A DNA stretch of 64,000 nt. Source: Acetomicrobium hydrogeniformans (GTDB lineage: Bacteria > Synergistota > Synergistia > Synergistales > JAFGMB01). Positions 26,853-35,985 of the stretch are shown here, piece after piece. Under the pieces are notes generated by a model. The model saw only the letters and a list, made by a program, of their open reading frames with translations. It did not search any database and had not been told where the DNA came from. The translations under genes and the position numbers were made by a program. The DNA lies in NCBI GenBank assembly GCA_016841745.1, contig JAENYO010000002.1, forward strand, positions 186,001 through 250,000, in the 5' to 3' direction. Numbering within the stretch: the first letter of the stretch is position 1; each line of letters opens with the position of its first letter.

Positions 26853-27644
26853 ATGGAATCTGGACTAAAAAAAAGAGTAGTTTTGGTCATGGCTTCAAGT
26901 TCCGGGCTGGGTAAGGCCATCTCAAGGCAATTCATCTCAGAAGGGGCCAGGGTCATGATGGCAAGCCGGAGCTGGAAAAAACTGGAGAAAGCGGCGGAGG
27001 AAGTAAGCAGGGACATGAAAAACAAGGCCCTCTACAAGGCCTGTGATATAACAGATCCTAACCAGATAAAGGACCTTGTTGCCACCACGGCCAACGAGCT
27101 AGGCCCCATATCTGTGCTTGTAAATAATGCCGGAGGACCTCCAGCTGGAAGCTTTGATAGTTTTGGAGACGAAGCCTGGCAAAAAGCATTTGAACTCAAT
27201 CTCCTCAGTTATGTCCGTACCATAAGGGAGGTCCTTCCCTTCATGAAAAAACAGAGTTGGGGAAGGATAGTCAATTCTACATCTTCCTCAGTAAGGCAGG
27301 TAATTGAGAATCTTATTCTTTCCAACACATTCAGGCTTGGAGTGATAGGGTTGACAAAGACTCTTTCACAGGAGCTTGCCTCTCATAATATACTCATCAA
27401 TGCCATCGGTCCCGGCAGGTTCGACACAGACAGGATAAGGCAGCTGGATAAAGCTCTGGCTGAAAAAAATAATCTATCTGTGGAGGAAGTTGCAAAAATT
27501 TCCCTGAGCCGTATCCCTCTTGGTCGTTATGGAGACCCGGATGAGTATGGGCGGCTTGCTGTGTTTCTTTGCTCAGAGGCGAATACCTATATTACCGGCC
27601 AGACCATACTGGCCGATGGAGGAATGACCAAAGTAGTTCCATAG
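26853..27644 (+). CDS. SDR family protein lacking the standard catalytic tyrosine
   Basis: 263 residues, a Rossmann-fold short-chain dehydrogenase relative. The usual TGxxxGxG is changed to ASSSGLG, the NNAG motif is present, and the normal YxxxK active site is replaced by SNTFRLGVIGLTKTL, with no tyrosine. This matches the BKR-like SDR subgroup known for an atypical catalytic set. The C-terminal LADGGM stretch is normal. It may use another residue for catalysis or bind a ligand without turnover. It stands alone between carriers and an RpiR regulator. Confidence 0.88.
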   Translation: MESGLKKRVVLVMASSSGLGKAISRQFISEGARVMMASRSWKKLEKAAEEVSRDMKNKALYKACDITDPNQIKDLVATTANELGPISVLVNNAGGPPAGSFDSFGDEAWQKAFELNLLSYVRTIREVLPFMKKQSWGRIVNSTSSSVRQVIENLILSNTFRLGVIGLTKTLSQELASHNILINAIGPGRFDTDRIRQLDKALAEKNNLSVEEVAKISLSRIPLGRYGDPDEYGRLAVFLCSEANTYITGQTILADGGMTKVVP

Positions 27645-27994
27645 AGAGTCCCATTTTTCTGAATGGATATATATTTTTTGCCTGATTTACAACTGTTTTT
27701 TCTTTTTCCTGTCTGGAGCGTTCGATAAATCCAGTGCAGGTGCTCCCTGGGTCGTGCTCTCATAAAAGCTGGGTAGGACCTGTAACTGGAGAAAGATCCC
27801 CCTATCCATGTTTCCTTTTCAGAGATAATTCCAATGTCTTGATCAGATCTGTAAGAATTTTATCGTGAAAAATATTGGCAGAACTCATTTAACATGTGAT
27901 TTAGGTGAACTTCTTTTGTTGAAATAGTCTTAATATTGACAAATATTCTCCTGATATTTAAGATATGGGAGAATTATCTTCAAAGGAGTGTCCT
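27645..27994 (+). promoter_or_regulatory. Intergenic region with a promoter for the rpiR-OCD pair
   Basis: No gene is recognisable in the first 290 bases. At the right end TTGACA (27936-27941) and TAAGAT (27959-27964), 17 bases apart, form a good promoter. AAATAT and ATATTT (27941-27946, 27954-27959) make an inverted repeat inside its spacer, a possible operator of the RpiR protein encoded next. Confidence 0.65.
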
Positions 27995-28885
27995 ATGGAT
28001 ATTACTTCAAGACAGGATTTGAACCGGTTCATCTCTGAACATTCGTCAGCCCTGACATCCAGGCAGAGAGAGCTGGTGGATTTCATCCAGAAAAACCTGA
28101 GTCGTACTGCCTTCATGAACTCCCTTGAAATTGCCAGAGAGGGTAATGTAAGCAACTCCACTGTGATCCGTTTGGCCCATAGGCTTGGATTTTCTGGTTT
28201 TCCCGAGTTCCAGAGTATTCTCCAGGGTGTTGTTCAGGGTCAGCTTCACTCCCTGGAGAGATATGTGGAATCCGGCAAGGCCGGGAAAGATGTAATTCTT
28301 TCCAGCAGGGTCCTGTCTCTTGAACACCATGTACTGGAGGAGATGGAGCAAAGGCTTTCCGAAGAGGCTCTTCAGAAGGCGGTCGATCTTCTGGAACATA
28401 GTAAGCATATCTTTGTGTCAGGATTTCTCGCCAACGCCTGCCTTGCAGAATATATGTCCTATTTCCTAGGTATTATGAGGGAGAACGTCCGTCTGCTGCG
28501 CTCTGTGGACAGCAACACCTTCAGCGAGATCAAGGATGGAGAAAAGAGTGCCGTGGCGGTTATCTACAGCTTCCCTCGCTATCCTTCGAGAACCCAGGCT
28601 TTGACGAAAATCCTTCAAAAAAGAGGTATTACTGTTATCGGGATCACTGATAGCCCCCTTTCCCCCCTCGCACCCCTGGCGGATATCCTTCTGGAAGCTC
28701 CAATGAAGTTCATCTCATTCATCGATCCCTGTGCCGGAGCCTTTGCACTGACACATTATCTACTCACATCTCTCTACCTGCGTGATCCTTTAAAAATGAG
28801 GGAAAGACTCGCTGAGTTCGAAGATTTTTCCTCGGAAGAAGATCTTTTCGTGAGAAAAGACCTGGACATTGTCCGGCTCCTTTAA
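27995..28885 (+). CDS. MurR/RpiR family regulator, copy 2
   Basis: 296 residues: an N-terminal RpiR helix-turn-helix (SLEIAREGNVSNSTVIRLAHR) and a SIS domain from about 120 (HIFVSGFLANACLAEYM). ATG 27995 follows AAAGGAG and is preferred over an ATG at 27965 that falls right after the -10 box. It is more diverged than copies 1 and 3. The OCD gene 46 bases downstream is probably in the same transcript and under its control. Confidence 0.91.
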   Translation: MDITSRQDLNRFISEHSSALTSRQRELVDFIQKNLSRTAFMNSLEIAREGNVSNSTVIRLAHRLGFSGFPEFQSILQGVVQGQLHSLERYVESGKAGKDVILSSRVLSLEHHVLEEMEQRLSEEALQKAVDLLEHSKHIFVSGFLANACLAEYMSYFLGIMRENVRLLRSVDSNTFSEIKDGEKSAVAVIYSFPRYPSRTQALTKILQKRGITVIGITDSPLSPLAPLADILLEAPMKFISFIDPCAGAFALTHYLLTSLYLRDPLKMRERLAEFEDFSSEEDLFVRKDLDIVRLL

Positions 28886-28931
28886 CCATTAAGAAGGGTG
28901 GAAGTAATACAAATAGAAGGAGGTATGTTTA

Positions 28932-29915
28932 ATGGAATTGCTATGCATCTCGGAAGCCCAGATAGAAACTATGGGTATTTCTGTAGCGGAAGTTATGGAG
29001 GTTGTCGAAAAGGGCTTAGTTTTTAAAGGTGAGGAGAAGATGGAACTGCCCGCCAAGATCGGCATCCATCCCCGCCATGATTGCTTTATCCATGCCATGC
29101 CCTGCTGGGTGGGTGGCGATGTGGATGCGGCAGGGATCAAATGGGTCGCCGGTTACCCCATAAACCAGGCTAAAGGGCTTCCCTATATCACAGGAGTCTT
29201 GTGTCTGAACGATTCCGAAACGGGCTTTGCGAAGGCAATTATGGATGCCAACTGGATCACGGCCTGGAGGACTGGGGCAGCTACGGGTGTCTGTGCGAAA
29301 TATATGGCCGACCCCGATTCAGAAGTTATCGCCGTAGTAGGGCTTGGGGTTCAGGGTTGGACGAATACCATGGCCTTGCTGGAGGCTCTTCCCAAGGTCA
29401 GGGAGATCCGTGTATATGACAAATTCCCTGAGCAGGTTGCAAAGTACGAGAGCAGGGTAAAACCAGGCATAGGCAAAGCACGAATAGTTCCCTGCACCGA
29501 CGTGAAGGAGACGGTTAAGGGTGCTGATGTGGTAGTAACATGTACACCTATAGTGGCCGACCCTGAGCGTTTTGTCAGGTCTGAATGGCTTAAGGAGGAT
29601 GTACTTACCGTTGCAGTCGATTACGACTCAGCCTTTGATGCGGATGTAATGACCGGTGCGACTTCTTTCGTCTGTGACGACATGAACCAGTATCTATGGA
29701 CGCAGGAGCAGGGTGTCTATTTCCAGAAAGGTTATCCTGAAAAAGAACAGATCCTGGGAGATATGGGCCATCTTTGTGCAGGCATCAGGAAACCCTCTCT
29801 CAAGGGACGCCGTGCAGCCGTGCTAATGGGTATAGCCAGCCACGACATTATGACAGCCAATCTGATCTACCGAAAGGCCCTGGAGAAGGGTGTTGGAAGT
29901 AAGGTTGAGATTTGA
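28932..29915 (+). CDS. Ornithine cyclodeaminase family enzyme, copy C
   Basis: 327 residues, the normal family length. The lysine in GIKWVAGYP, the arginine in AWRTGAATGV and a standard nucleotide motif AVVGLGVQGWTN are all present, as is the aspartate region VAVDYDSAFDADVM. It could reduce a cyclic imine or act as an amino acid dehydrogenase or deaminase. It is preceded by its own RpiR regulator and AGGAGG, and followed by a strong terminator. Substrate unknown. Confidence 0.9.
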   Translation: MELLCISEAQIETMGISVAEVMEVVEKGLVFKGEEKMELPAKIGIHPRHDCFIHAMPCWVGGDVDAAGIKWVAGYPINQAKGLPYITGVLCLNDSETGFAKAIMDANWITAWRTGAATGVCAKYMADPDSEVIAVVGLGVQGWTNTMALLEALPKVREIRVYDKFPEQVAKYESRVKPGIGKARIVPCTDVKETVKGADVVVTCTPIVADPERFVRSEWLKEDVLTVAVDYDSAFDADVMTGATSFVCDDMNQYLWTQEQGVYFQKGYPEKEQILGDMGHLCAGIRKPSLKGRRAAVLMGIASHDIMTANLIYRKALEKGVGSKVEI

Positions 29916-29945
29916 TCTTGTAACAAAGAGAAAATAGAGGACATA

Positions 29946-29983
29946 CAAAGGGGAGAAACCTTCGATGGGGTTTCTCCCCTTTG
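29946..29983. terminator. Bidirectional terminator after OCD copy C
   Basis: CAAAGGGGAGAAACC and GGTTTCTCCCCTTTG form a perfect 15-base stem over eight bases. It lies between the OCD gene (plus) and an rpiR gene (minus). The T tract is short. Confidence 0.85.
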
Positions 29984-30117
29984 CGTTGAGGTTTAGTGGA
30001 GAGATAGACTTTTTAGGAGGATGATAATCCCTGTGATATCTTTTACCCTGACCATGAAATTATTAATATTACCCGCCTGAAGAACCCTGATGTTTATTTC
30101 AATCCAGAACCTGATCG

Positions 30118-31011
30118 TCAGAGGGAAATATCATACTCAACAAGTAATGGTCCAAGTTCATCCAGCTTCCGGGTTGCTTCTGACGTTTTTCTTCTACCTA
30201 TTTCTACTACGAGGGCATCTATAACGGTCATAAGTGAAATAGTAGAGTAATGGCTGGTATTCTGCGGACAGAGAAGAAGTTCTGTGGCCATGGTAGCTGC
30301 CGGGCTGGAGAGGCTGTTTGTAATAAGCACAGTTGGTATATTGTGATCTCTGGCAAATCTGACTGATGCGATAGTTCTTTTTGTGTAGTGGGGACTTCCT
30401 GACATAAGTGTAACGAGAACATCTTCCTTTGACATATCCATCATGACATCGAGCATATTATCTGTTCCGGCAGAATCAACCAGAAAGATATCCGGAAGGA
30501 ACTGATGGAGAAGGGCGTGAAAATAGACAGCAAGACCCCTGGTAGATCGTAACCCTATTATGTAGATCCTTCTTGCAGAGCAGATGAGTGTAACGGCTTG
30601 GGGAAAAGTCTCGGCAAGATGGCGGCTTCTCAAACTTTTGAGGTTCTGTATATTTTCCTTGATGACCTGGTCCAGGATATCCACCTTTTCGTTATCGGCA
30701 AAGGTGTCTCTGAGCCTGTCCAAAGGCGGGATAGTGGCACTGTAAAGGACTCTCTTAAGCTCTTCTTTTACTGCAGTAAAATTTCTGTACCCAAGGCTGG
30801 AGGCTGTCCTGAGAACGGTGGCGTTGCTGGTTCCGGTTTCTTTGGCTATCTCTTCTGCTGTAAGGAAAGCGGCCTGTTGATAATTATTCAGTATCCATTC
30901 ACATATTATACGCTGCTGTGAAGGCAGATTATTCTTGGCCGTTCTAAACTGCTGGAATATCCCACCGGTGAAATCACCGGGACTTTTTTTATTCTCTCGA
31001 TTTTGTCCCAT
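30118..31011 (-). CDS. MurR/RpiR family regulator, copy 3
   Basis: 297 residues with the RpiR helix-turn-helix (FLTAEEIAKETGTSNATVLR) and a SIS domain (RRIYIIGLRSTRGLAVYFHAL). It is similar to copy 1 at 21412 throughout, for example KRTIASVRFA against KRTIDAVRFV. It is divergent from the TRAP transporter operon and shares its intergenic region, with an inverted repeat over its own promoter, so it probably controls itself and that operon. Confidence 0.92.
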   Translation of the reverse strand: MGQNRENKKSPGDFTGGIFQQFRTAKNNLPSQQRIICEWILNNYQQAAFLTAEEIAKETGTSNATVLRTASSLGYRNFTAVKEELKRVLYSATIPPLDRLRDTFADNEKVDILDQVIKENIQNLKSLRSRHLAETFPQAVTLICSARRIYIIGLRSTRGLAVYFHALLHQFLPDIFLVDSAGTDNMLDVMMDMSKEDVLVTLMSGSPHYTKRTIASVRFARDHNIPTVLITNSLSSPAATMATELLLCPQNTSHYSTISLMTVIDALVVEIGRRKTSEATRKLDELGPLLVEYDISL

Positions 31012-31051
31012 GGCAGTGTCCCTCCTTTTGGAAGTATTTTACACTATTTTA

Positions 31052-31070
31052 ATTGTATAAAAAATACAAT
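31052..31070. promoter_or_regulatory. Inverted repeat operator candidate upstream of rpiR copy 3
   Basis: ATTGTAT and ATACAAT form seven-base arms around AAAAA. On the minus strand the repeat overlaps a -35-like TTGTAT with TAGTGT 17 bases on, that is, the probable rpiR promoter. This position suits autorepression. Confidence 0.6.
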
Positions 31071-31091
31071 CATGTTCCACTTTTCACTTAA

Positions 31092-31120
31092 TTGACAATG
31101 AGTAGGGTTAAAACTATATT
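31092..31120 (+). promoter_or_regulatory. Consensus promoter of the TRAP/opine-like operon
   Basis: TTGACA (31092-31097) and TATATT (31115-31120) are exactly 17 bases apart. About 185 bases of leader separate it from the first start codon, longer than usual, leaving room for regulation of the message. Confidence 0.8.
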
Positions 31121-31307
31121 CACTTTATGACATTATCCATATCATTTTTTTGAAATATGAAGTATCAAAATATCATATATAGACAAGTATACCTTAATGT
31201 CTTTGTCTTTAGGGGTTCAGATCTGAATATTGATAATGTTATTACAAATAAGGCGAAAAGATACATGTAGTAAATCAATATCAAAAAGAAGGGGAGGAAC
31301 AGGTAAA

Positions 31308-32255
31308 ATGAAAAAAGTTTTAGGAATTATGCTCGTTTTAACATTGATCGCTTTTGCAGGAGTAGCAGGTGCAGTTGAAAGACTTTCTCTTGCAACCGGG
31401 GGGACAGCCGGCACGTATTATCCCATCGGTTCAGGGATAGCTTCTATTATTTCAAAACATGCCGAAGGCATTGAGATCACCGCTGAATCAACAGGAGCTT
31501 CCGTTGCCAATCTTAAGATGCTCAGAGCTCATAAGATCGACATGATGCTTGGTGCATCCAATACTTCATGGGGTGGTTTTAATGGTCATGCTCCTTTCGA
31601 AGACAAGGCAGTCAAGAACATTCGGGGAATCACCTGTCTTTACCCTGAAGTCTTCCAGTTTATAACCCTTAAGAAATCCGGCATTAAGTCTCTTTATGAC
31701 CTGAAGGGCAAAAAGGTTGCCCTGGGTGCTGCCGGAAGCGGAACTGAAAGAACTTCCAAAATGGTTTTTGAAGCCCATGGGATGTCCTATGATGATATTG
31801 ATGAGCAGTACCTCAAATTCGGAGAAGCTGTCACTGCCCTTAAAGACAGGCTTATCGACTGTGCTATCGTCGGTTCAGGTGCTCCCACCTCTGCCGTTGT
31901 CGATGCTACTGCTACTCTCGATATTACATTTGTTACCCTTGACCAGAAGAAAATGGACGAGTTCTGTTCTGATAGACCCTACCTTGCAATGATGGTCCTT
32001 CCTAGTGGAACATACAAAGGACAGGATCAGGATGTTCCTGTGGTAGCAAGTCCCGCCATTCTGAGTGCCAATGACGAGATGAGCGAAGATATTGTTTATC
32101 AGATAACTAAAGCTCTCTGGGAGAACATTGATGAACTGGCTTCTGTCCATGCACAGGGCAAGAATGTCAAGCTTGAAACTGCACTTAGTGCCATGTCAGT
32201 ACCTCTTCATCCCGGTGCAGAAAAATATTACAAAGAAGTCGGACTTCTTAAGTAG
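31308..32255 (+). CDS. TRAP transporter solute-binding protein, TAXI family
   Basis: 315 residues. A signal peptide (MKKVLGIMLVLTLIAFAGVAGA) is followed by LSLATGGTAGTYYPIGSGIA, the hallmark of TAXI receptors, which catch dicarboxylates or amino acids such as glutamate outside the membrane. ATG 31308 follows GGGGAGGA. The gene is first in the operon, and a terminator-like hairpin follows it, which would give more receptor than membrane part. The ligand is not known. Confidence 0.95.
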   Translation: MKKVLGIMLVLTLIAFAGVAGAVERLSLATGGTAGTYYPIGSGIASIISKHAEGIEITAESTGASVANLKMLRAHKIDMMLGASNTSWGGFNGHAPFEDKAVKNIRGITCLYPEVFQFITLKKSGIKSLYDLKGKKVALGAAGSGTERTSKMVFEAHGMSYDDIDEQYLKFGEAVTALKDRLIDCAIVGSGAPTSAVVDATATLDITFVTLDQKKMDEFCSDRPYLAMMVLPSGTYKGQDQDVPVVASPAILSANDEMSEDIVYQITKALWENIDELASVHAQGKNVKLETALSAMSVPLHPGAEKYYKEVGLLK

Positions 32256-32267
32256 TTCTTGAAAGTT

Positions 32268-32297
32268 AAGGGATGTCTTTCGAGACATCCCTTTTTA
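32268..32297 (+). terminator. Hairpin with T tract after the TAXI receptor gene
   Basis: AAGGGATGTCT pairs with AGACATCCCTT over four bases and runs into TTTTATT. Since the DUF1850 and permease genes follow without another clear promoter, it probably stops only part of transcription. Confidence 0.85.
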
Positions 32298-32328
32298 TTG
32301 GTTATCTTGACAAAAGGATGGTTTTGCC

Positions 32329-32853
32329 TTGAAACGTATCTTGCTGGGGTTCGGAGTTTTGATCATGGTTCTTCTCTATTTCTTCAGGCCCGTTCTTTTT
32401 ATAGAAGTTAAAACCTTTAATACGGATAAGATGCTCTATCGTAGAACTGTTGAACCTGGTTATACCTTTGCGACACTTATAAAACATTCTGTGCACCTGT
32501 CACCAGTGTATGAATACTATAGGATCGAAAAAGATGGACAAATACTTATTACCGGTACCAGACTTCAAGACCTGGGTTGGGGGGTGCCGAGCACTTTTAA
32601 TTATGATTTCAAATTTGAAAATGATTTTATGGTTATTGAGAACATAAATAAACCAATTGATTTCCTCCCATTTCGCATCAGTTACACCGCTTGTCCGCAC
32701 CTTATTCTCGATAACTGTGAAAGAGATATAGATCTGGCAAAACTATTTGAAAATTGGGAAAGAATAGATATTTACGCCAAAAAAGAGCTTTATATTTTCT
32801 ATATTTTAAGAGGTGAAGAAGATGTTTTTCCGAAAACAGAAACAACAAGATGA
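32329..32853 (+). CDS. DUF1850 domain protein of the TRAP operon
   Basis: 174 residues with one N-terminal membrane helix (ILLGFGVLIMVLLYFF) and an outside domain bearing IKHSVHLSPVYEYYRIE, the pattern of DUF1850 proteins. These occur almost always between TAXI receptor and fused TRAP permease genes, so the protein is probably an accessory part of the transporter, though its role is unproven. The start is TTG behind AAAGGA. Its 3' end overlaps the permease start. Confidence 0.85.
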   Translation: MKRILLGFGVLIMVLLYFFRPVLFIEVKTFNTDKMLYRRTVEPGYTFATLIKHSVHLSPVYEYYRIEKDGQILITGTRLQDLGWGVPSTFNYDFKFENDFMVIENINKPIDFLPFRISYTACPHLILDNCERDIDLAKLFENWERIDIYAKKELYIFYILRGEEDVFPKTETTR

Positions 32854-34786
32854 AAATCTTTCAGTGGAAGAAAAACTTAAACTGCTGAATGATAAATTTG
32901 AGAAAAAGAGAGATCTCACAGGTATTGCTGCAAAGGTATGTACTGTAATTGCCGTTCTCATGTCTCTCTTTCATCTCTATGCATCGGGAATCCACATGCT
33001 TCCCCAGGCACAGCATCGTGCCATCCATCTTGCCTTTGCACTTGCTCTTACTTTTCTTATCTATCCTGCCACAAGCTGTCAGAAAAACAAATTGCCCCTA
33101 TATGATATTGCAGCCATCCTGTTTTCGATTTTTGTAGGAGGGTACCTTGTTGTAGAGTACATGGACCTTGTCCTGAGGGCTGGAGATCCCATGACGATAG
33201 ATCTGGTTCTTGGAGGAATAACAATAATCCTTGTACTGGAAGCTACAAGAAGGACCATGGGATGGCCTCTCGTTATCGTTGCGCTGTCTTTCCTGGCCTA
33301 TGCCCTCTTTGGCCATTTTATACCAGGATCCCTGGGACACAGGCAATATGAAATTTCCCGTATCGTAGAGCATCTCTTCCTGACAAGTGAGGGTATTTAC
33401 GGAGTGTGCATTTATGTAACTGCAACATTTGTGTTCATGTTTATTCTGCTGGGTGCTTTCCTGAATGTTACGGGTGGGGCGAAGTCATTCATAGATCTGG
33501 CGTTTGCGCTCACAGGAAAATATCGTGGAGGTCCAGCCAAGGCTGCGGTTGTTGCCAGTGGTCTCATGGGTACCATTTCAGGAAGTTCCTTCGCCAATGT
33601 GGCAGGTACGGGAACATTTACTATTCCCCTTATGAAGAGTGTAGGATATAAAAATGAATTTGCCGGTGGAGTAGAGGCTGCCTCTTCCGCAGGTGGCCAG
33701 ATAATGCCTCCCATTATGGGTGCTGCGGCTTTCATCATGGCGGAGATGACGGGTGTCCCCTATGGAAAACTGATAATCCATGCAGCTATCCCGGCCGCAC
33801 TATATTATGTTTCAGTATTTATCATGGTAGATATGGAGGCTGCAAAACTGGGTCTCAGCGGCATGACTAAAGACAAGCTTCCCAGGTTGTTGACGGTGCT
33901 GAAAAACGGAGGATTCCTCCTCCTTGCCCCCCTAAGTATCGTATATATGCTCCTGGCGGGCTATTCGCCCATTAAAGCTTCCTATATGGCAGTCTTAATG
34001 GTTATAGTGGCTTCTTTCATGCGCAAGGCCACCAGATTAAATCTTAAAAAATTTATGGAGGCCCTTGAGATGGGTGCAAAGGGTGCTCTGGGTGTCATCG
34101 CTGCCTGTGCTGTTGCCGGCATAATAGTCGGCTGTGTCACCCTTACTGGTTTGGGACTCAAGTTTGCCGACCTGATAGTCACTCTTGCTCATGGCCAGCT
34201 ATACCCAGCACTGTTCCTTACAATGCTTGCTTCAATAATAATGGGTATGGGTATGCCCACCACAGCACTCTATATAATCCTTGGTTCCATGGTGGCCCCA
34301 GCTCTTGTGAAGATGAATGTTCCTATAGTTGCGGCCCATCTTTTCATCTTCTACTTCGGATGTATGGCCTCTGTTACTCCTCCAGTTGCATTGAGTTCTT
34401 ATCTTGCTGCAGCCATAGCAAAGGCAGATTCAGTGAAAACTGCTCTTAATGGGCTTAAGCTTGCTTCATCGGCCTTTATCCTACCCTTCATTTTTGCCCT
34501 TTCTCCGCAGCTTCTTCTTATCAATACAACTCCAGCCAAGGCAATCATAGGTACAGGAAGCGCCATCCTTGGTGTCGTGGCGCTGGCATCCTGTCTCGAG
34601 AATTACCTCTTTGGAGAACTCCGAATCTACCAGAGATTTTTTATTGGCATAGCCGCATTGACCCTGATGTTTCCCGGCTGGTCTACCGATATTGTTGGTC
34701 TGGTGATCATAGCAGCCATATCTATAGTAAAAATTTTATCAAACAGAAAAAAGACTCCAGACTTCCATACGGAGTTTGAAGGATAA
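32822..34786 (+). CDS. TRAP transporter fused membrane subunits (DctQM type)
   Basis: About 655 residues with some 17 or more hydrophobic helices. The first 200 residues correspond to the small DctQ subunit and the rest to the DctM channel, with the typical GMGMPTTALYIILGSMVAPAL near residue 480. It uses a sodium gradient to take up what the TAXI receptor delivers. ATG 32822 follows AGAGGTG. A GTG nine bases before would overlap that site. The start lies inside the DUF1850 gene, so translation is coupled. Confidence 0.94.
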   Translation: MFFRKQKQQDENLSVEEKLKLLNDKFEKKRDLTGIAAKVCTVIAVLMSLFHLYASGIHMLPQAQHRAIHLAFALALTFLIYPATSCQKNKLPLYDIAAILFSIFVGGYLVVEYMDLVLRAGDPMTIDLVLGGITIILVLEATRRTMGWPLVIVALSFLAYALFGHFIPGSLGHRQYEISRIVEHLFLTSEGIYGVCIYVTATFVFMFILLGAFLNVTGGAKSFIDLAFALTGKYRGGPAKAAVVASGLMGTISGSSFANVAGTGTFTIPLMKSVGYKNEFAGGVEAASSAGGQIMPPIMGAAAFIMAEMTGVPYGKLIIHAAIPAALYYVSVFIMVDMEAAKLGLSGMTKDKLPRLLTVLKNGGFLLLAPLSIVYMLLAGYSPIKASYMAVLMVIVASFMRKATRLNLKKFMEALEMGAKGALGVIAACAVAGIIVGCVTLTGLGLKFADLIVTLAHGQLYPALFLTMLASIIMGMGMPTTALYIILGSMVAPALVKMNVPIVAAHLFIFYFGCMASVTPPVALSSYLAAAIAKADSVKTALNGLKLASSAFILPFIFALSPQLLLINTTPAKAIIGTGSAILGVVALASCLENYLFGELRIYQRFFIGIAALTLMFPGWSTDIVGLVIIAAISIVKILSNRKKTPDFHTEFEG

Positions 34787-34807
34787 ATCGAACGGAGCGT
34801 GAACTTT

Positions 34808-35914
34808 TTGAACAGGAATATAGCCATAATAGGCGCTGGTAACGGTGGTGTAAGCATAGGTGCCTTTCTTTCTCTCAATGGGTGTAATGTAAATCTTTAC
34901 GACAAGTTCCCTAAAGTACTGGAGGATATAAAGAAAGCCGAAGGGGTGAAACTCAAGGGAGTTTCCCTCACGGGTTTTGCAAAATTCAACAGGATTACCG
35001 ATAACCTGGCAGAGGCTATTGAAGCTTGCAAAATGATAATGGTAGTTACTCCCGCTTTCGCACATAAGGAACTGGCGGAAGAGTGCGCACCTTATCTGAC
35101 TTCCGGTCAGCATATTATCCTGAATCCAGGCAGGACAGCAGGGGCCATAGAGTTTTATAAAACTGTAAAGAAGGTCAATCCTGAGGCTGATTTCATTGTT
35201 GCGGAAGCCCAGACCCTGATTTATGCTTGTAGAAAAAGCGGTCCTGCTGAAGCGACCATCTTTAACGTGAAGAAGGAAGTAACCCTTGCTGCCCTTCCGG
35301 CCACCAGGACTGAAGAAGTACTGGCAGATCTGAATGAGTTTTATCCCGAGTTTACGAAGGCGGAAAATGTTCTTGAAACCAGTCTTCTTAACATTGGTTC
35401 GATTTTCCATCCTGCTCCTGCAATTCTCAACATTGCCCGGATAGAAGCAAAGGAGGATTTTGAATATTACATGGAGGGGATCTCACCATGTGTAAGCAAT
35501 GTCCTTGAGAAGATCGATTCCGAAAGAGTTGCAATAGCTAAAGCACTTGGGGTCAAGACATTGAGCGTAAAGGAATGGCTTGAAGATGCCTACGAAGTTA
35601 AGTTTCAGGAATCAGACTCAATTTATGATGCTGTCCAGAAACAGCCAGGGTATCGGGGGATAGCTGCGCCAAAGAATCCCCATGCGAGATATATTACAGA
35701 GGATGTTCCCATGAGCCTTGTCCCTCTGGCAGAATTTGGCCATTTTCTGGATATTCCTACTCCTACCATGGATACTGTGATAGATCTCGCTAATGTTCTT
35801 CATAAGACCGATTACAGGAAAAAGGGAAGGACTTTCAAGTCGCTTGGTATTGAGGGGATCAGCCTGGAAACTTTAAAAAAATTTGTGAACGAAGGAGTAG
35901 AACTCCCTAGTTAG
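34808..35914 (+). CDS. Opine (octopine/nopaline) dehydrogenase family protein
   Basis: About 368 residues. The N-terminus IAIIGAGNGGVSIGAFLSLNG is a Rossmann motif, and the second domain holds LNIGSIFHPAPAILNIAR, with the conserved histidine of opine dehydrogenases. Such enzymes reversibly reduce the imine formed from an amino acid and a 2-oxo acid. I prefer TTG 34808, ten bases after CGGAG. GTG 34799 would be only one base from it. It follows the TRAP permease gene, suggesting that an imported opine-like compound is split here. Confidence 0.88.
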   Translation: MNRNIAIIGAGNGGVSIGAFLSLNGCNVNLYDKFPKVLEDIKKAEGVKLKGVSLTGFAKFNRITDNLAEAIEACKMIMVVTPAFAHKELAEECAPYLTSGQHIILNPGRTAGAIEFYKTVKKVNPEADFIVAEAQTLIYACRKSGPAEATIFNVKKEVTLAALPATRTEEVLADLNEFYPEFTKAENVLETSLLNIGSIFHPAPAILNIARIEAKEDFEYYMEGISPCVSNVLEKIDSERVAIAKALGVKTLSVKEWLEDAYEVKFQESDSIYDAVQKQPGYRGIAAPKNPHARYITEDVPMSLVPLAEFGHFLDIPTPTMDTVIDLANVLHKTDYRKKGRTFKSLGIEGISLETLKKFVNEGVELPS

Positions 35915-35934
35915 CTATATCTGTTCACGTAGTT

Positions 35935-35968
35935 AGGGACATCCCATAAAAGGGTGTCCCCTTTTTTT
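35935..35968 (+). terminator. Terminator between opine dehydrogenase and OCD genes
   Basis: AGGGACATCCC and GGGTGTCCCCT form the stem (with one G-U pair), followed by seven T. It lies 20 bases after the stop codon. The next OCD gene begins directly after it, so transcription either reads through or restarts. Confidence 0.85.
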
Positions 35969-35985
35969 CGAAAGGAGTAATGAAA

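Noticed and set aside
34739-35410. Open frame of 223 codons opposite the opine dehydrogenase gene
   Set aside because: Antisense to a well-supported enzyme gene, no ribosome site, no recognisable motif.
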